The notes beneath the pieces are model-generated. The model worked only from the letters and a program-made list of their open reading frames with translations. It was not told the DNA's origin and searched no databases. The position numbers and the translations under genes are program-made. Positions 17,416 through 28,773 of a stretch of DNA of 64,000 nucleotides are shown piece after piece. Numbering within the stretch: the first letter of the stretch is position 1; every line of letters begins with the position of its first letter. The stretch is taken from contig NZ_BMFW01000008.1 of assembly GCF_014639275.1 (NCBI RefSeq), positions 660 through 64,659 of the forward strand, read 5' to 3'. Source of the stretch: Arthrobacter liuii. Its GTDB lineage: Bacteria > Actinomycetota > Actinomycetes > Actinomycetales > Micrococcaceae.

Positions 17416-18825
17416 GTACTTGGTTTCGATGGAGTCCAAGGCTGCGACGGTTGAGGCGTCCCAGATCTGGGCCCGGCTGAGATCGATGGTCACGGAGGAG
17501 GGATCGTCGGCGTAGGCGAAGTGCTCCACCAGGTCATTGCTGCTCCCGAAGAACAGCGGTCCCACCACCTCATAGCGGACGCTTCCGCCGTCGGCTGCCG
17601 GGGTCCGCTCAACGCTGATGACGTGGGCCACCCGGCGGGCAAACAGCACCATGGCGAGGACGACGCCGACGAGGACGCCGTAGGCCAGGTTCCCCGTGAG
17701 GACCACGACGGTGACCGTGACAGCCATGACGAGAGTCTCCGGCAGGGGCATCCTCTTCAGGGTGGACGGTTTGACGCTGTGCCAGTCGACGGTGGTGACG
17801 GCGACCACCATCATGACCGCGGCAAGGGCAACCATGGGGATCTGTCCCATGACCGAGCTGAGTCCCGTCACCAGGGCCAGCAGGAACACCCCCGCCACGA
17901 CTGTCGAGATGCGGGTGCGCGCCTGGCCCGTTTTCACGTTGAGGACCGTCTGGCCGATCATTGCGCAGCCGGCAATGCCGCCGTAGAAACCGGCAAGGAC
18001 GTTCGAAACGCCCAGGCCCCAGGACTCGCGGCCCTTGTGGGAAGGGGTATCCGTGATGTCATCGACGAGTTTCGCGGTGAGGAGGGTTTCCATGAGGCCG
18101 ACGAACGCCACGCTCAACGCAGTGGGCAGAATCAGTTGGAAGGTCTCGAGGTCAAGCGGAACAAGGAAAGGTGTGATCCCCGGCATGGTCCCCGTGATGG
18201 GTCCCCCGTCCGCGACGTTCGGAACGGCAAGGCCGGCAATGATGACGACGGCCGTGACGACGACGATGGCCACCAGCGGCGACGGGACCGCCTTGGTGAA
18301 GCGGGGCAGGACGAAAATGATCGCGAATGTCAGGGCGAGCAGGACATAGGCGAGCCAGGGGACATTGAGGACGTGGGGCATCTGCGCCATGAAGATCAGC
18401 ACACCCAGGGCATTGACGAATCCGATCATCACCGAGCGCGGGATGAACCGCATTAGGCGGGCCAGGCCCGCCAGGCCAAAGACCACTTGGATCACGCCGG
18501 CAAGGATCACCGTCGGCAGGACATACTCAACGCCGTGGCTGTGGACGAGCGGAGCGATAACTAGAGCCACCGAGCCCGCTGCGGCAGTAACCACCCCCGG
18601 CCGCCCGCCGAGGACCGACATGGCCAATGCCAGCACGATGGACGCCACAAGACTCACCATCGGATCCACCCCGGCCACGATAGAGAACGAAATGACTTCC
18701 GGGACCAGGGCGAGGGTGGTCACCATTCCAGCCAGGACCTCACGGGAAAGCTGCCGCGGAGAGCGCAGGGCGGTGAAGACGGTGATCGGTTGCCGAATCG
18801 GGCGGCTGCTGTCGGCGACGGCCAA
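17383..18825 (-). CDS. SulP family anion transporter with truncated STAS domain
   Basis: A 480-residue SulP/SLC26-type permease with about 11-12 membrane helices and a cytoplasmic STAS domain. AGMVTTLALVPEVISFSIVA is the usual first core helix, and PSHKGRESWGLGVSNVLAGF and GCAMIGQT are family motifs. The STAS part begins after VRYEVVGPLFFGSSNDL and reaches IDLSRAQIWDASTVAALDSI, but instead of the last strand and helix it ends in seven junk residues (RRPGARQG tail) where the neighbouring oxidoreductase sequence begins. About 25-30 residues are lost. The start is uncertain: I chose a TTG at 18825 behind GGAG. Substrate may be sulfate, bicarbonate or a dicarboxylate; function may be impaired. 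Confidence 0.78.
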   Translation of the reverse strand: MAVADSSRPIRQPITVFTALRSPRQLSREVLAGMVTTLALVPEVISFSIVAGVDPMVSLVASIVLALAMSVLGGRPGVVTAAAGSVALVIAPLVHSHGVEYVLPTVILAGVIQVVFGLAGLARLMRFIPRSVMIGFVNALGVLIFMAQMPHVLNVPWLAYVLLALTFAIIFVLPRFTKAVPSPLVAIVVVTAVVIIAGLAVPNVADGGPITGTMPGITPFLVPLDLETFQLILPTALSVAFVGLMETLLTAKLVDDITDTPSHKGRESWGLGVSNVLAGFYGGIAGCAMIGQTVLNVKTGQARTRISTVVAGVFLLALVTGLSSVMGQIPMVALAAVMMVVAVTTVDWHSVKPSTLKRMPLPETLVMAVTVTVVVLTGNLAYGVLVGVVLAMVLFARRVAHVISVERTPAADGGSVRYEVVGPLFFGSSNDLVEHFAYADDPSSVTIDLSRAQIWDASTVAALDSIETKYGPRRPGARQG

Positions 18826-19179
18826 GGAGCGACTCCAGGGACTTGGCTCTTTCCAGAGCGGGTGGGAAACGTTTCTGCGCGCCACGGTGCGCGCGGGCCC
18901 AGCCCTGCCATGCAAGGCAACCGGGGTGGAGAGGGAATGCGCCGATGACTTTCGGCCGCGTACCCAACACTACCTTGGTGCGTGCTTGGGGCCGTTGGGG
19001 CTTCGGGTCGAAGCCATGGCGGGCCCATACGCGTTTTAGGCGCCGTTGCCAAACTGTGGCATTCTGCCCCGCCGTGGCCCGGGGCAGCGGTAAGCACGGC
19101 TGATAAAATGACCGGGTTGCAGGGCGGCCTTCAGTGCCGGGGCAACCAGTGCCGCAACAAAGTAGGGGACCACACAATC
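18826..19179. other. Intergenic region between divergent SulP and mannosyltransferase genes
   Basis: No gene was recognised in these 354 bases. The right part has an A-rich GATAAAAT at 19102-19109 that could be a -10 box for the mannosyltransferase gene, though no good -35 box stands at the right distance. The left part presumably carries the SulP promoter. Confidence 0.4.
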
Positions 19180-20811
19180 ATGACGGCAGGCGGGTCGCAC
19201 CTCAGGACGTCGGAGAGCCAGCCGGGCGCACCGGCCGACGCCTCCGCGCCTGCCAAGGGCCGTGCCTACCTTGCGACCATCGAGGGGTTCATCGGCGCCC
19301 TCATGATGTTCGTCGGCTCCATCGGAACGGGCTGGATCGCCAACGGTTCGCCCATGATCCGGCAGCCCGTGGTGATCGCACTGCGCACCGAAGGGTGGGG
19401 TGTGGCGGTATCAACGGTGCTGCTGACGGCAGGCGCCATGCTGCTCATGCGTTCCTGGCTGCGGCTGGGCCAGCGGCTGGGGGACTGGGGGCAGTCGTCG
19501 CTGCGGTCCGTGGTGGTGGCCATTTCGGCCTGGTCCCTTCCGCTGATGTTCTGCGTTCCGGTTTTCTCCCGCGACGTCTATGCCTATACCGGCCAGGGCC
19601 GCCTGGTCCAGGAAGGCCAGAACCCCTATGAGGTGGGCATTTCCACCCTCAACAACTGGTTCGCGCTGGGTGCCGATCCCGCCTGGGCGGAAAACCGGAC
19701 GCCCTACGGCCCCTACTTCCTGTGGCTGGCGCGGGCGGTGGTGGGGCTGACCGGGGCACAGCCCGATGCCTCCGTCCTGCTCTTCCGTCTCCTGGCCGGC
19801 GTCGGGGTGCTGCTTTGCGTCATCTATGTGCCCAAGTTGGCCGAACTGCACGGCATCAACGGTGCACGGGCGCTCTGGATCTCCGTGGCCAACCCGCTGT
19901 TCCTGATCAGCTTCATCGCCAGCGCCCACAACGACGCCCTGATGGTGGGGCTTGCCGTCGCCGGCGTCTATCTGGCCGCCACACGCCATTACCTGCTGGG
20001 CATCCTCCTGGTCACCGCCTCCATCGGCATCAAGCCCATCACCGTGCTGCTGCTGCCGTTCATCGGCATCATGTGGGCGGGGCCCGGTGCCTCCTGGCCG
20101 CGCAAGTTCCTGATGTGGGCGGCGACGGCGGGTATCAGCTTCGGTGTGCTGGTGCTCAGCGGCATTCCCTACAACCTTGGCGTCGGCTGGACCTGGGCCA
20201 TCATGGACCCCACCCCCGGGTACACGGGCTATTCGCCGTCGGGCTTCCTGGGCCAGCAGGTGGAGATGCTTGCCAACGCCCTGGGCCTGCCCGGCGGAAC
20301 CCTGGCCACCTGGCTGCGGACCGCCATGAAGTGGGCCGCCATGGCGCTGGTCCTGCTGCTGATGTTCCGTGGCGACTACTCGCGGGCGGTGCGCCGGATG
20401 GCCCTGGCATTCACCGCCGTCGTGATGCTCTCACCCATCATCCAGCCCTGGTACATCCTGTGGTTCCTGCCGTTCCTGGCCGTCACCGGGATCCGGGACG
20501 ACTGGCAGATCCGGTCACTGTACGTAGGCGTGACGTTCTTTGTGGTGTTCGGCGCCCAGGACCAGCTCTCGGTTTGGTCCTTCGTGGAACTGCCCGTCAA
20601 CGCCTCGTCCCTGGCGTTCTTCACTGCTCTGGCGTTCACGTTCTACCTGCTGGTCCTCGATGTCCATACCCGCAGGCTGCTCATTGAAGGCAAGCCGCAG
20701 GACCTGGCACGGCACGCCTTGCAGTGGGCGGTGGAACGCCGCGCCGCGCGCCGGGCCGATGCCGCCCGCCACGCTGACAGCGCCACCGTCGAAGGCCGCG
20801 AAACCACCTAG
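19180..20811 (+). CDS. Polyprenol-phosphomannose-dependent alpha-1,6-mannosyltransferase (MptB-like)
   Basis: A 543-residue GT-C glycosyltransferase with about 12-13 transmembrane helices. The first external loop carries FSRDVYAYTGQGRLV, where Asp is the expected catalytic residue, followed by GQNPYEVG and RTPYGPYFLW, the usual MptA/MptB-type motifs. These enzymes extend the alpha-1,6-mannan backbone of lipoglycans at the outer membrane face, using polyprenyl-phosphate-mannose. The C-terminus is a charged cytoplasmic tail. I chose the ATG at 19180 with AGGGGA upstream. Its stop codon overlaps that of the convergent GT87 gene within CTAG. Which lipoglycan it serves is not shown. Confidence 0.87.
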   Translation: MTAGGSHLRTSESQPGAPADASAPAKGRAYLATIEGFIGALMMFVGSIGTGWIANGSPMIRQPVVIALRTEGWGVAVSTVLLTAGAMLLMRSWLRLGQRLGDWGQSSLRSVVVAISAWSLPLMFCVPVFSRDVYAYTGQGRLVQEGQNPYEVGISTLNNWFALGADPAWAENRTPYGPYFLWLARAVVGLTGAQPDASVLLFRLLAGVGVLLCVIYVPKLAELHGINGARALWISVANPLFLISFIASAHNDALMVGLAVAGVYLAATRHYLLGILLVTASIGIKPITVLLLPFIGIMWAGPGASWPRKFLMWAATAGISFGVLVLSGIPYNLGVGWTWAIMDPTPGYTGYSPSGFLGQQVEMLANALGLPGGTLATWLRTAMKWAAMALVLLLMFRGDYSRAVRRMALAFTAVVMLSPIIQPWYILWFLPFLAVTGIRDDWQIRSLYVGVTFFVVFGAQDQLSVWSFVELPVNASSLAFFTALAFTFYLLVLDVHTRRLLIEGKPQDLARHALQWAVERRAARRADAARHADSATVEGRETT

Positions 20812-22064
20812 GCTCCCGCCGGAACCTGCGCCGCCGTCTTCCGGCCCAACTCGGCCGTGCGCTTCACGGACCACCACAGCAGCACCACCAGGAGCACGTT
20901 GCGGGTGGTGAGGATGGCCGCCATGACCGGGTGGGCGTGGATCAGCGGCGTGTAGAACAGCGGGTAAATCACGAAGGTTGTCATGGCGATGCCCATCAGC
21001 AGTGCAGCCGGGACCTTCCAGCGATCCCAGTCGTGCGCCAGCCCGGCAATGATCACCGGCGCCAGCCAGATGATGAACTGCGGCGACCCCACCTTGTTGA
21101 ACACGATGAACGCGGTGACCATCATCAGTGCGCCTTCAAGGAACAGTTCCTCGCGTTCGGCGCCGCGCCGCAGGGCACGGACCAGGAGGATGGCCGCGGT
21201 GATGGCCGCGAGGACCAGCAGCGGCTGCATCAGGAACGCCGCGGTCTCGGCCCCGGGCCCGTAGACCTCGGTGGAGTTGATGGCCGTGTTGTCCGCCATC
21301 TTTGAGCCCGCGATGTGGAACACGCTCAGCCAGACCCAGGGCGTGGAGAAGGTGGCCTCCAGCTGCATGCCCCGCTCGCCCTGGTTGAGGAGGAAGTCCA
21401 TGATGTGCGGCAGTCCGCCGGTCAGCCACGTGCCCAGGCCCACGACCGCGGTGACGGCGGCGCCTGCGAGCACCACCTGGAGGCGCTTGCGGCTGGCGAT
21501 GACGATGGGCACCAGGACAGCGGCCGGCCACACCTTGATCCACGTGGCGACGCTGAGCAGGACGCCCGCCACCACTGGCCGCTCCGCCGCGTAGAGCAGG
21601 GCGATCAGCACGATCGGCGCCGTGATGCCCTCCACCCGGGCGAAGCTCAGGTAGCCCATGAAGACGGTGAAGAACAGCCACCACCAGGCCGGGGCAACGC
21701 CCGTCACTTTCCGGGGGCCGCGGGTGAGGTAGAGCAGGCCGACGGCGTTGAGCACCGTGATGATCAGGAACCAGGCCAGCAGGTAGAGGCTTGGCCCGGC
21801 GATGTTGGCGAGGAAGATGGGGATCTGCGCGAGGACCGGGTACACCCAGGGGCTGATTTTGCCGGTCAGGTCCGCCGGGTTGTACCCGGCCATGGCCCAC
21901 TGCCGGTACTGCTCGGTGTCGCTGAACGTGTCACCGTTCAGGAAGAAGGACGCCATCCAGCCCAGGAAGTACAGATGGACGACGGCGAAGCCCCACCAGA
22001 CGCTGGACGGGCGGGCGAACCAGTCCACCAGTTTCGCCGGGAGCACTTTGCTGCGGACCGTCAC
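20808..22064 (-). CDS. GT87-type (DUF2029) mannosyltransferase, copy 2
   Basis: A 418-residue membrane glycosyltransferase with about ten helices. The first outer loop, GDTFSDTEQYRQWAMAGYNP, has the acidic residues of GT-C enzymes, and MQLEATFSTPWVWL, FNKVGSPQFIIWLAPV and the ERP/TWIKVWPAA segment are characteristic of the GT87 family, which adds mannose in mycobacterial and corynebacterial lipoglycans. It starts with GTG. It is a clear paralogue of the next gene upstream, which it follows by 28 bases. Together with the convergent MptB-like gene it forms an envelope mannan locus. Confidence 0.85.
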   Translation of the reverse strand: MTVRSKVLPAKLVDWFARPSSVWWGFAVVHLYFLGWMASFFLNGDTFSDTEQYRQWAMAGYNPADLTGKISPWVYPVLAQIPIFLANIAGPSLYLLAWFLIITVLNAVGLLYLTRGPRKVTGVAPAWWWLFFTVFMGYLSFARVEGITAPIVLIALLYAAERPVVAGVLLSVATWIKVWPAAVLVPIVIASRKRLQVVLAGAAVTAVVGLGTWLTGGLPHIMDFLLNQGERGMQLEATFSTPWVWLSVFHIAGSKMADNTAINSTEVYGPGAETAAFLMQPLLVLAAITAAILLVRALRRGAEREELFLEGALMMVTAFIVFNKVGSPQFIIWLAPVIIAGLAHDWDRWKVPAALLMGIAMTTFVIYPLFYTPLIHAHPVMAAILTTRNVLLVVLLWWSVKRTAELGRKTAAQVPAGA

Positions 22065-22092
22065 CAGGCGGTCAAAGAACCTCGTGGAAATC

Positions 22093-23469
22093 TCAGGTCT
22101 CCTTGAGCGCGGGTGCGGGTGCGGTGGTCTTCTTGCCCAACGAGTACAGGCGCCGGACGCTCCACAGGAACAGGACCACCAGGAGTACGTTGCGGATGGT
22201 CAGCACCAGGGCCATCCAGGGGTTGTTGTGGCTGAGTGCGTCGTAGAAGAGCGGGTAGATGAAGTACGTGGCCACGGCGATGGCGATCAGCATTGCTGCC
22301 GGAACGCGCCATTCGCGCCAGCTGTGCGCCAGGCCGACGGCCACGGCCGGGCCCAGCCACACCATGAACTGGGGCGAGCCCACCTTGTTGAAGACCACGA
22401 AGGCGGTGGCCAGGGTCAGGGCGCCGGCCAGGAGCAGTTCAGTGCGGTCGACGCCGCCGGCCACCTTGTGCTGCTTGCCGTTGTGCAGCGCCCAGAAGGT
22501 CAGCCCGGCCACCAGGAGTGCCGCCAGAACCAGGAGCGGCTGCATCAGGACGGACATAAGGGCGGTGCCCGGGCCGTCCACCTGCATGGAGTTGATGTCC
22601 GTGTTCATGTACATGCGGGAGCCGCCCACGTTCAGGACGGAAAGCCAGAGCCAGGGGGTGGTGAACGTGGCCTCGAGCTGCATGCCGCGGTCGCCCTGCT
22701 GGGTGAGGAAGTTCAGCAGCTTGGGGACGCTGCCCAACGCTGCCGCCAGCAAAACCACGCCGGCCGTCGTCGCGATGCCTGCCAGCACCACCAGCAGGCG
22801 GTTCTTCACGACGGCGAACAGGGCCAGCATGATGGCCGCGGGCCAGACCTTCACCCAGGTGCCGATGGCCAGCAGGACCGAGGCGACGAAGGGGCGCTCG
22901 ACGCCGTAGGCCAGGGCCACCAGGACCAACGGGGCGGTGAGGCCGTCCACGCGGGCGAATCCCAGCCAGCCCATCAGGAAGGTGAACACCAGCCACCACC
23001 AGCCCGCGGGGATGGCGCTGGTGTTGCGGCCGCGCTCCGTCAGCTTCAGGAGCGCCCAGCCGTTGAGGAATGTGGTCATGAGGACCCAGAGGAAGAAGAA
23101 CGGCCCGGGGCCCGCCAGCCCCGCGATGGCCATGGGGATGAGCGCGAGGATGGGGTACACCCAGGGGCTGGGACCACCCGTCAGGTTTGCGTCATTGAAA
23201 CCTGCCATGGCCCAGTCGCGGTAGATGAAGGTGTCGCTGAACGCCTCACCGCGAAGGGAGAGCGAAGCGCCGAAGACCAGGAAGACAAGGTGCACCACGA
23301 TGAAACCGGCCAGCAGGCCCCGTCCCGTGTTCAGGTAGGCGCGCAGCTTCGCGGGGAGGATGACATTGCGGATCCGGGTGAGATTGCCGAAGAGAGCGTC
23401 GGTGGAAATGGCGGAATCCTTGTCGGGTCGTTGCACAGTCAGCGGTCGCGCAAAAATGGCTCGGGTCAT
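22093..23469 (-). CDS. GT87-type (DUF2029) mannosyltransferase, copy 1
   Basis: A 458-residue paralogue of the following gene with the same layout: a cytoplasmic N-terminus of about 50 residues, then about ten helices. Equivalent motifs are GEAFSDTFIYRDWAMAGFND, MQLEATFTTPWLWLSVL and FNKVGSPQFMVWLGP. The copies agree best in the loops around the presumed active site, as expected for a tandem duplication followed by specialisation. The ATG is immediately preceded by G/C-rich sequence without a strong ribosome site, so an internal start cannot be ruled out. Expected role: transfer of mannose from a polyprenyl carrier on the outer face of the membrane. Confidence 0.85.
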   Translation of the reverse strand: MTRAIFARPLTVQRPDKDSAISTDALFGNLTRIRNVILPAKLRAYLNTGRGLLAGFIVVHLVFLVFGASLSLRGEAFSDTFIYRDWAMAGFNDANLTGGPSPWVYPILALIPMAIAGLAGPGPFFFLWVLMTTFLNGWALLKLTERGRNTSAIPAGWWWLVFTFLMGWLGFARVDGLTAPLVLVALAYGVERPFVASVLLAIGTWVKVWPAAIMLALFAVVKNRLLVVLAGIATTAGVVLLAAALGSVPKLLNFLTQQGDRGMQLEATFTTPWLWLSVLNVGGSRMYMNTDINSMQVDGPGTALMSVLMQPLLVLAALLVAGLTFWALHNGKQHKVAGGVDRTELLLAGALTLATAFVVFNKVGSPQFMVWLGPAVAVGLAHSWREWRVPAAMLIAIAVATYFIYPLFYDALSHNNPWMALVLTIRNVLLVVLFLWSVRRLYSLGKKTTAPAPALKET

Positions 23470-23738
23470 GGCGCGAAGCGGGTCTCAGGGGCATTGGAGG
23501 CCTTAAATATCGGCTTCCACTCCTGTCCAACTCTAATTGAGCGTGCCATGCGGACAGTAATTGTCAGGACAAAACGCGGGCAGCATGGCACTGACCTGCG
23601 TCATTTATCTAAAGTTGCTGGCTCCCGTTTGCTCGGGCACCATGGTGCGAGGCCCGAAAGCGCCCACCGCCTACGCAGCCAGGGGGAGCGCAGGGCGGCG
23701 TTTGCCCACCCCACCCCCGAAAGACATAAGGCAACTCC

Positions 23739-23942
23739 ATGAACTTCCCGTTGACCCTCACCGTGTCCGACCGCCACAGCATGGACAGCGAGCTCGACGC
23801 CGCCGTCGCAGCCGCCAAGGCCCACGCACTCATTGGCAAGCGCCACGGCATCCTCGTGACCCGCCACGGCGCCGACAAGTTCACGGTTGACCTCAGCGAG
23901 ACGGTCCCCTTCGGCCTCACCCGCGAACACCAGGCATGGTAG
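23739..23942 (+). CDS. Small conserved-looking protein, unknown function
   Basis: A 67-residue protein, MNFPLTLTVSDRHSMDSEL at the start, with an Ala-rich helix and a C-terminal beta part (HGILVTRHGADKFTVDLSE) that resembles a short regulatory fold. AAGG lies eight bases before the ATG. G/C third-position bias is normal for the genome, which supports coding. The 269 bases upstream, shared with the divergent GT87 gene, hold no recognised gene and presumably both promoters. Confidence 0.6.
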   Translation: MNFPLTLTVSDRHSMDSELDAAVAAAKAHALIGKRHGILVTRHGADKFTVDLSETVPFGLTREHQAW

Positions 23943-24120
23943 GCCAACTACGGCGGCGGCGTCCCGTGCCAGCTGCGGCTTATGGTATGAGTCCAGGTTG
24001 GGGCTCTGACATTTCACCGGAAGGATGACGCGGGATACTGCCGTCCGGATGCATAAGTCACTGAATCCTGGAGACATTGAGTGGTAGGGAAAGCCAAACC
24101 TTGACCAGGAGGAAAACTCG

Positions 24121-24993
24121 ATGGATACGAAACTCAAAGTTGCTGTGCTGGGAACCGGAATCATGGGAGCGGCCATGGCGCGGAACCTCCTGCGGGCGGG
24201 CCATGACGTGTCAGTGTGGAACCGGGATGCGGCGAAGACCGAACCGCTGGTTGCCGAAGGCGCCAGGGGTGCAGCCACTCCCTCCGAAGCAGTTAAGGCC
24301 GCTGATGTGGTCCTGACCATGTTGTACGACGCCGACGCAGTCCAGCAGGTTGTCCGCGCCGCAGAGCCCGGCATCCGGCCGGGTACGGCGTGGGTGCAGT
24401 CCACAACGGTGGGCGTGCCGGACGTGCCTGTTTTGGCGGCCTTGGCCGCAGAGCTGGGCCTGGACCTGGTGGAGGCGCCCGTCTCCGGCACCCGCGCGCC
24501 GGCGGAAGCCGGCCAGCTCCTGGTGCTGGCCGCCGCGCCCGAGTCGGTCCGCCAGCGCGTGGGGCCGGTCCTCGATGCCATTGGCGCCCGCACCATCTGG
24601 ACCGGTGATGATCCCTCGAAGGGTTCGGCGGCCCGCCTGAAGCTCGTGGTCAACAGCTGGGTTATCGCTGCCTCCAATGCCGCCGGCGAGGTGGTTGCAC
24701 TGTCCGAAGCCCTTGGCGTCGATCCGCAGCAGTTCCTTGATGTGATCCAGGGCGGAGGGCTTGACCTTCCTTACCTGCGCACCAAGATGGGCCTCATCAT
24801 GGATGACGGTTTGGACCCTGCTTCCTTCGCCGTCGACACAGCGCGCAAGGATGCCCACCTCATCGTCGATGCCGCCGCTGAACGGGGCGTGAAGCTGGAC
24901 GGTGCCGAGGCGTCCGCCGCCCGGCTGGACCGCGTGGCAGGGCAGGGCCGGACCAAGCAGGACATGGCAGCGGCGTACTACGCCAGCCGGTAG
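24121..24993 (+). CDS. NAD(P)-dependent beta-hydroxyacid dehydrogenase (HIBADH family)
   Basis: A 290-residue dehydrogenase of the 3-hydroxyisobutyrate/tartronate-semialdehyde reductase family. The Rossmann loop is VLGTGIMGAAMARNLLRAG, substrate-loop APVSGTRAPAEAGQL and the catalytic Lys in RLKLVVNSW; the C-terminal all-helical domain is complete. AGGAGG precedes the ATG. The following aldehyde-dehydrogenase remnant may once have acted with it on a semialdehyde. Substrate cannot be assigned more closely; glyoxylate/succinic-semialdehyde reductases share the pattern. Confidence 0.88.
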   Translation: MDTKLKVAVLGTGIMGAAMARNLLRAGHDVSVWNRDAAKTEPLVAEGARGAATPSEAVKAADVVLTMLYDADAVQQVVRAAEPGIRPGTAWVQSTTVGVPDVPVLAALAAELGLDLVEAPVSGTRAPAEAGQLLVLAAAPESVRQRVGPVLDAIGARTIWTGDDPSKGSAARLKLVVNSWVIAASNAAGEVVALSEALGVDPQQFLDVIQGGGLDLPYLRTKMGLIMDDGLDPASFAVDTARKDAHLIVDAAAERGVKLDGAEASAARLDRVAGQGRTKQDMAAAYYASR

Positions 24994-25039
24994 CACGCAA
25001 CAGGGACCTCCGCGGATGTCCGGACATTCCGATGGGGCG

Positions 25040-25622
25040 CCTCAGCAAGCGCTGATCGCCCCGTGCAACTTCCCCATCAACCCGGTGATGATCAAGCTGG
25101 CACCGGCACTGTTCGCCGGCTGCACGGTGGTCGTCAAACCCGCATCCCCCACCCCGCTGTCCATCCGCGTGATCATCGACGCGATCGCCGCCGCAGGCGT
25201 CCCGGCCGGCGTGGTCAACCTGGTCACCGGCTCCGGGCGGCAAGTCCAGCGTCATCGTGCTGCCCGACGTGGACCTGGACGCCATGTCCCGCGTGTTGAT
25301 CAAGTCGCAACACCGGGCAGACCTGCTGCATCTCCACCCACATCCTGGCCCCGGCCAGCCGGTACGACGAGGTGGTGGACATGGTCACGGCCACCATCGC
25401 GGCCGGAAAGCAGGGCGACCCCCTGGATCCCGACACGGTGTTTGGCCCCGGGGCCACCGAGGCGCAGTACCGGACGGTACGGGCTCGGTTGGCATGAACT
25501 TCTTCGCCTCCAACCACTCCGCCCCGTTTGGCGGCCGGCACGACTCAGGGCTGGGCACCGAGTACGGGATCGAGTGGCTCAACGCCTGCCTGAGCTACAA
25601 GTCGATCCACCGCAAAAGGTAG
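25040..25622 (+). pseudogene. Aldehyde dehydrogenase remnant
   Basis: Three blocks typical of NAD(P) aldehyde dehydrogenases survive in different frames. The first is PCNFPINPVMIKLAPALFAG with KPASPTPLSIRVIIDAIAAAG. The second is VIVLPDVDLDAM and TCCISTHILAPASRYDEVVDM. The last is FASNHSAPFGGRHDSGLG with the C-terminus YGIEWLNACLSYKSIHRK. The first 150 or so residues are missing, the region with the catalytic Glu is deleted near 25240, and at least two frame changes follow. No product is possible. It lies just after the HIBADH-like gene on the same strand. Confidence 0.85.
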
Positions 25623-25710
25623 CCAGCTCCTGCCTGCGCCCCGCGAGTCGGCATTTAACGGCAATGTTCCACCGGATTATTGCCGTGACGTGTCATTTCG
25701 CGGGGGGATT

Positions 25711-26284
25711 CTACGGCAGCCGGGACGGCCGCAGCGCGTGCGGCTCGCCGGCCCGGGCCGGGTCCAGCGGCACCGGGCTGACCAGCACCGCGGGACCGCG
25801 GTGCAGTAGTCCGCTGGAGAGCGCGCGGCACCGGATGCCGCCGCGGCCGCGCATGGCGGGGTGCGCGCCCGGCGCCAGCATTTCGTTCATCCAGGCGCAC
25901 GGTTGGGCGTGCCGGCCGCCATGGAACCGGACCACGCCGCCGCCCGACTCCAGCGCAAAGTCCTGCCCCAGCAGCGGGGCCAGCTGTGCCCCGCGGAGCA
26001 CCACATTGCGCCCGGTCAGCAGGGGATCCAACGGTGCGGCGCCCAGCTCGGCGGCAATGGCTTCAAGGGATTCGACGGCGAACAGGGTCACCGCCGCGTC
26101 CATGTGCGCGGCCTTTCCGAAAAACCGGTCACCCACGATGCCCTTGCCGGCCACCAACTCGGCCTGGGCGGCATCAGTGGTGGGAACATCGGCGGCGCCC
26201 TCCCTGGCACGGCCAAAGTAGGCGTGCGCAGGGGACAACAGCAGATGCAGGATCTCGACGTCGTACCGGAAGGTTCCGCCCGCC

Positions 26285-26298
<14 letters not shown>
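25711..26298 (-). CDS. MOSC domain protein
   Basis: A 195-residue protein with a single MOSC-like fold: [49 protein letters not shown], then [23 protein letters not shown] domains bind sulfur or molybdenum cofactor and occur in sulfurases and detoxifying reductases. No Cys is in the usual C-terminal nucleophile position apart from that in RGGIRCRA, which fits it. The ATG overlaps the end of the UvrA-like gene by 14 bases, so it is the last gene of the AraC/VOC/UvrA operon. Role in this operon is unknown. Confidence 0.75.
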
Positions 26299-28681
<2,383 letters not shown>

Positions 28682-28749
28682 AGTGTCCCCCTTCTCCTCG
28701 GGCGGCACCAAGGGAGGCTGCGCTGGCAGCCTTCCTACGGCGTCGTCCG

Positions 28750-28773
28750 TTATATACGTTGCTGTTTATATGC
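28750..28773. promoter_or_regulatory. A/T-rich patch between VOC and UvrA-like genes
   Basis: TTATATACGTTGCTGTTTAT and the bases that follow are unusually A/T-rich for this genome and contain imperfect inverted ATATA/TATAT arms. It may be an internal promoter or operator for the UvrA-like and MOSC genes. Inferred. Confidence 0.3.

Noticed and set aside
21802..23742. A 646-codon plus-strand open frame
   Set aside because: It is antisense to the two GT87 genes, rich in Gln/His/Glu/Gly as expected from reversed membrane-protein codons, and has no domain.
24902..26221. A 439-codon plus-strand open frame
   Set aside because: Only a piece near 25050-25240 is protein-like (aldehyde dehydrogenase); the rest is out-of-frame reading of the HIBADH-like gene and antisense to the MOSC gene, so it is not one gene.
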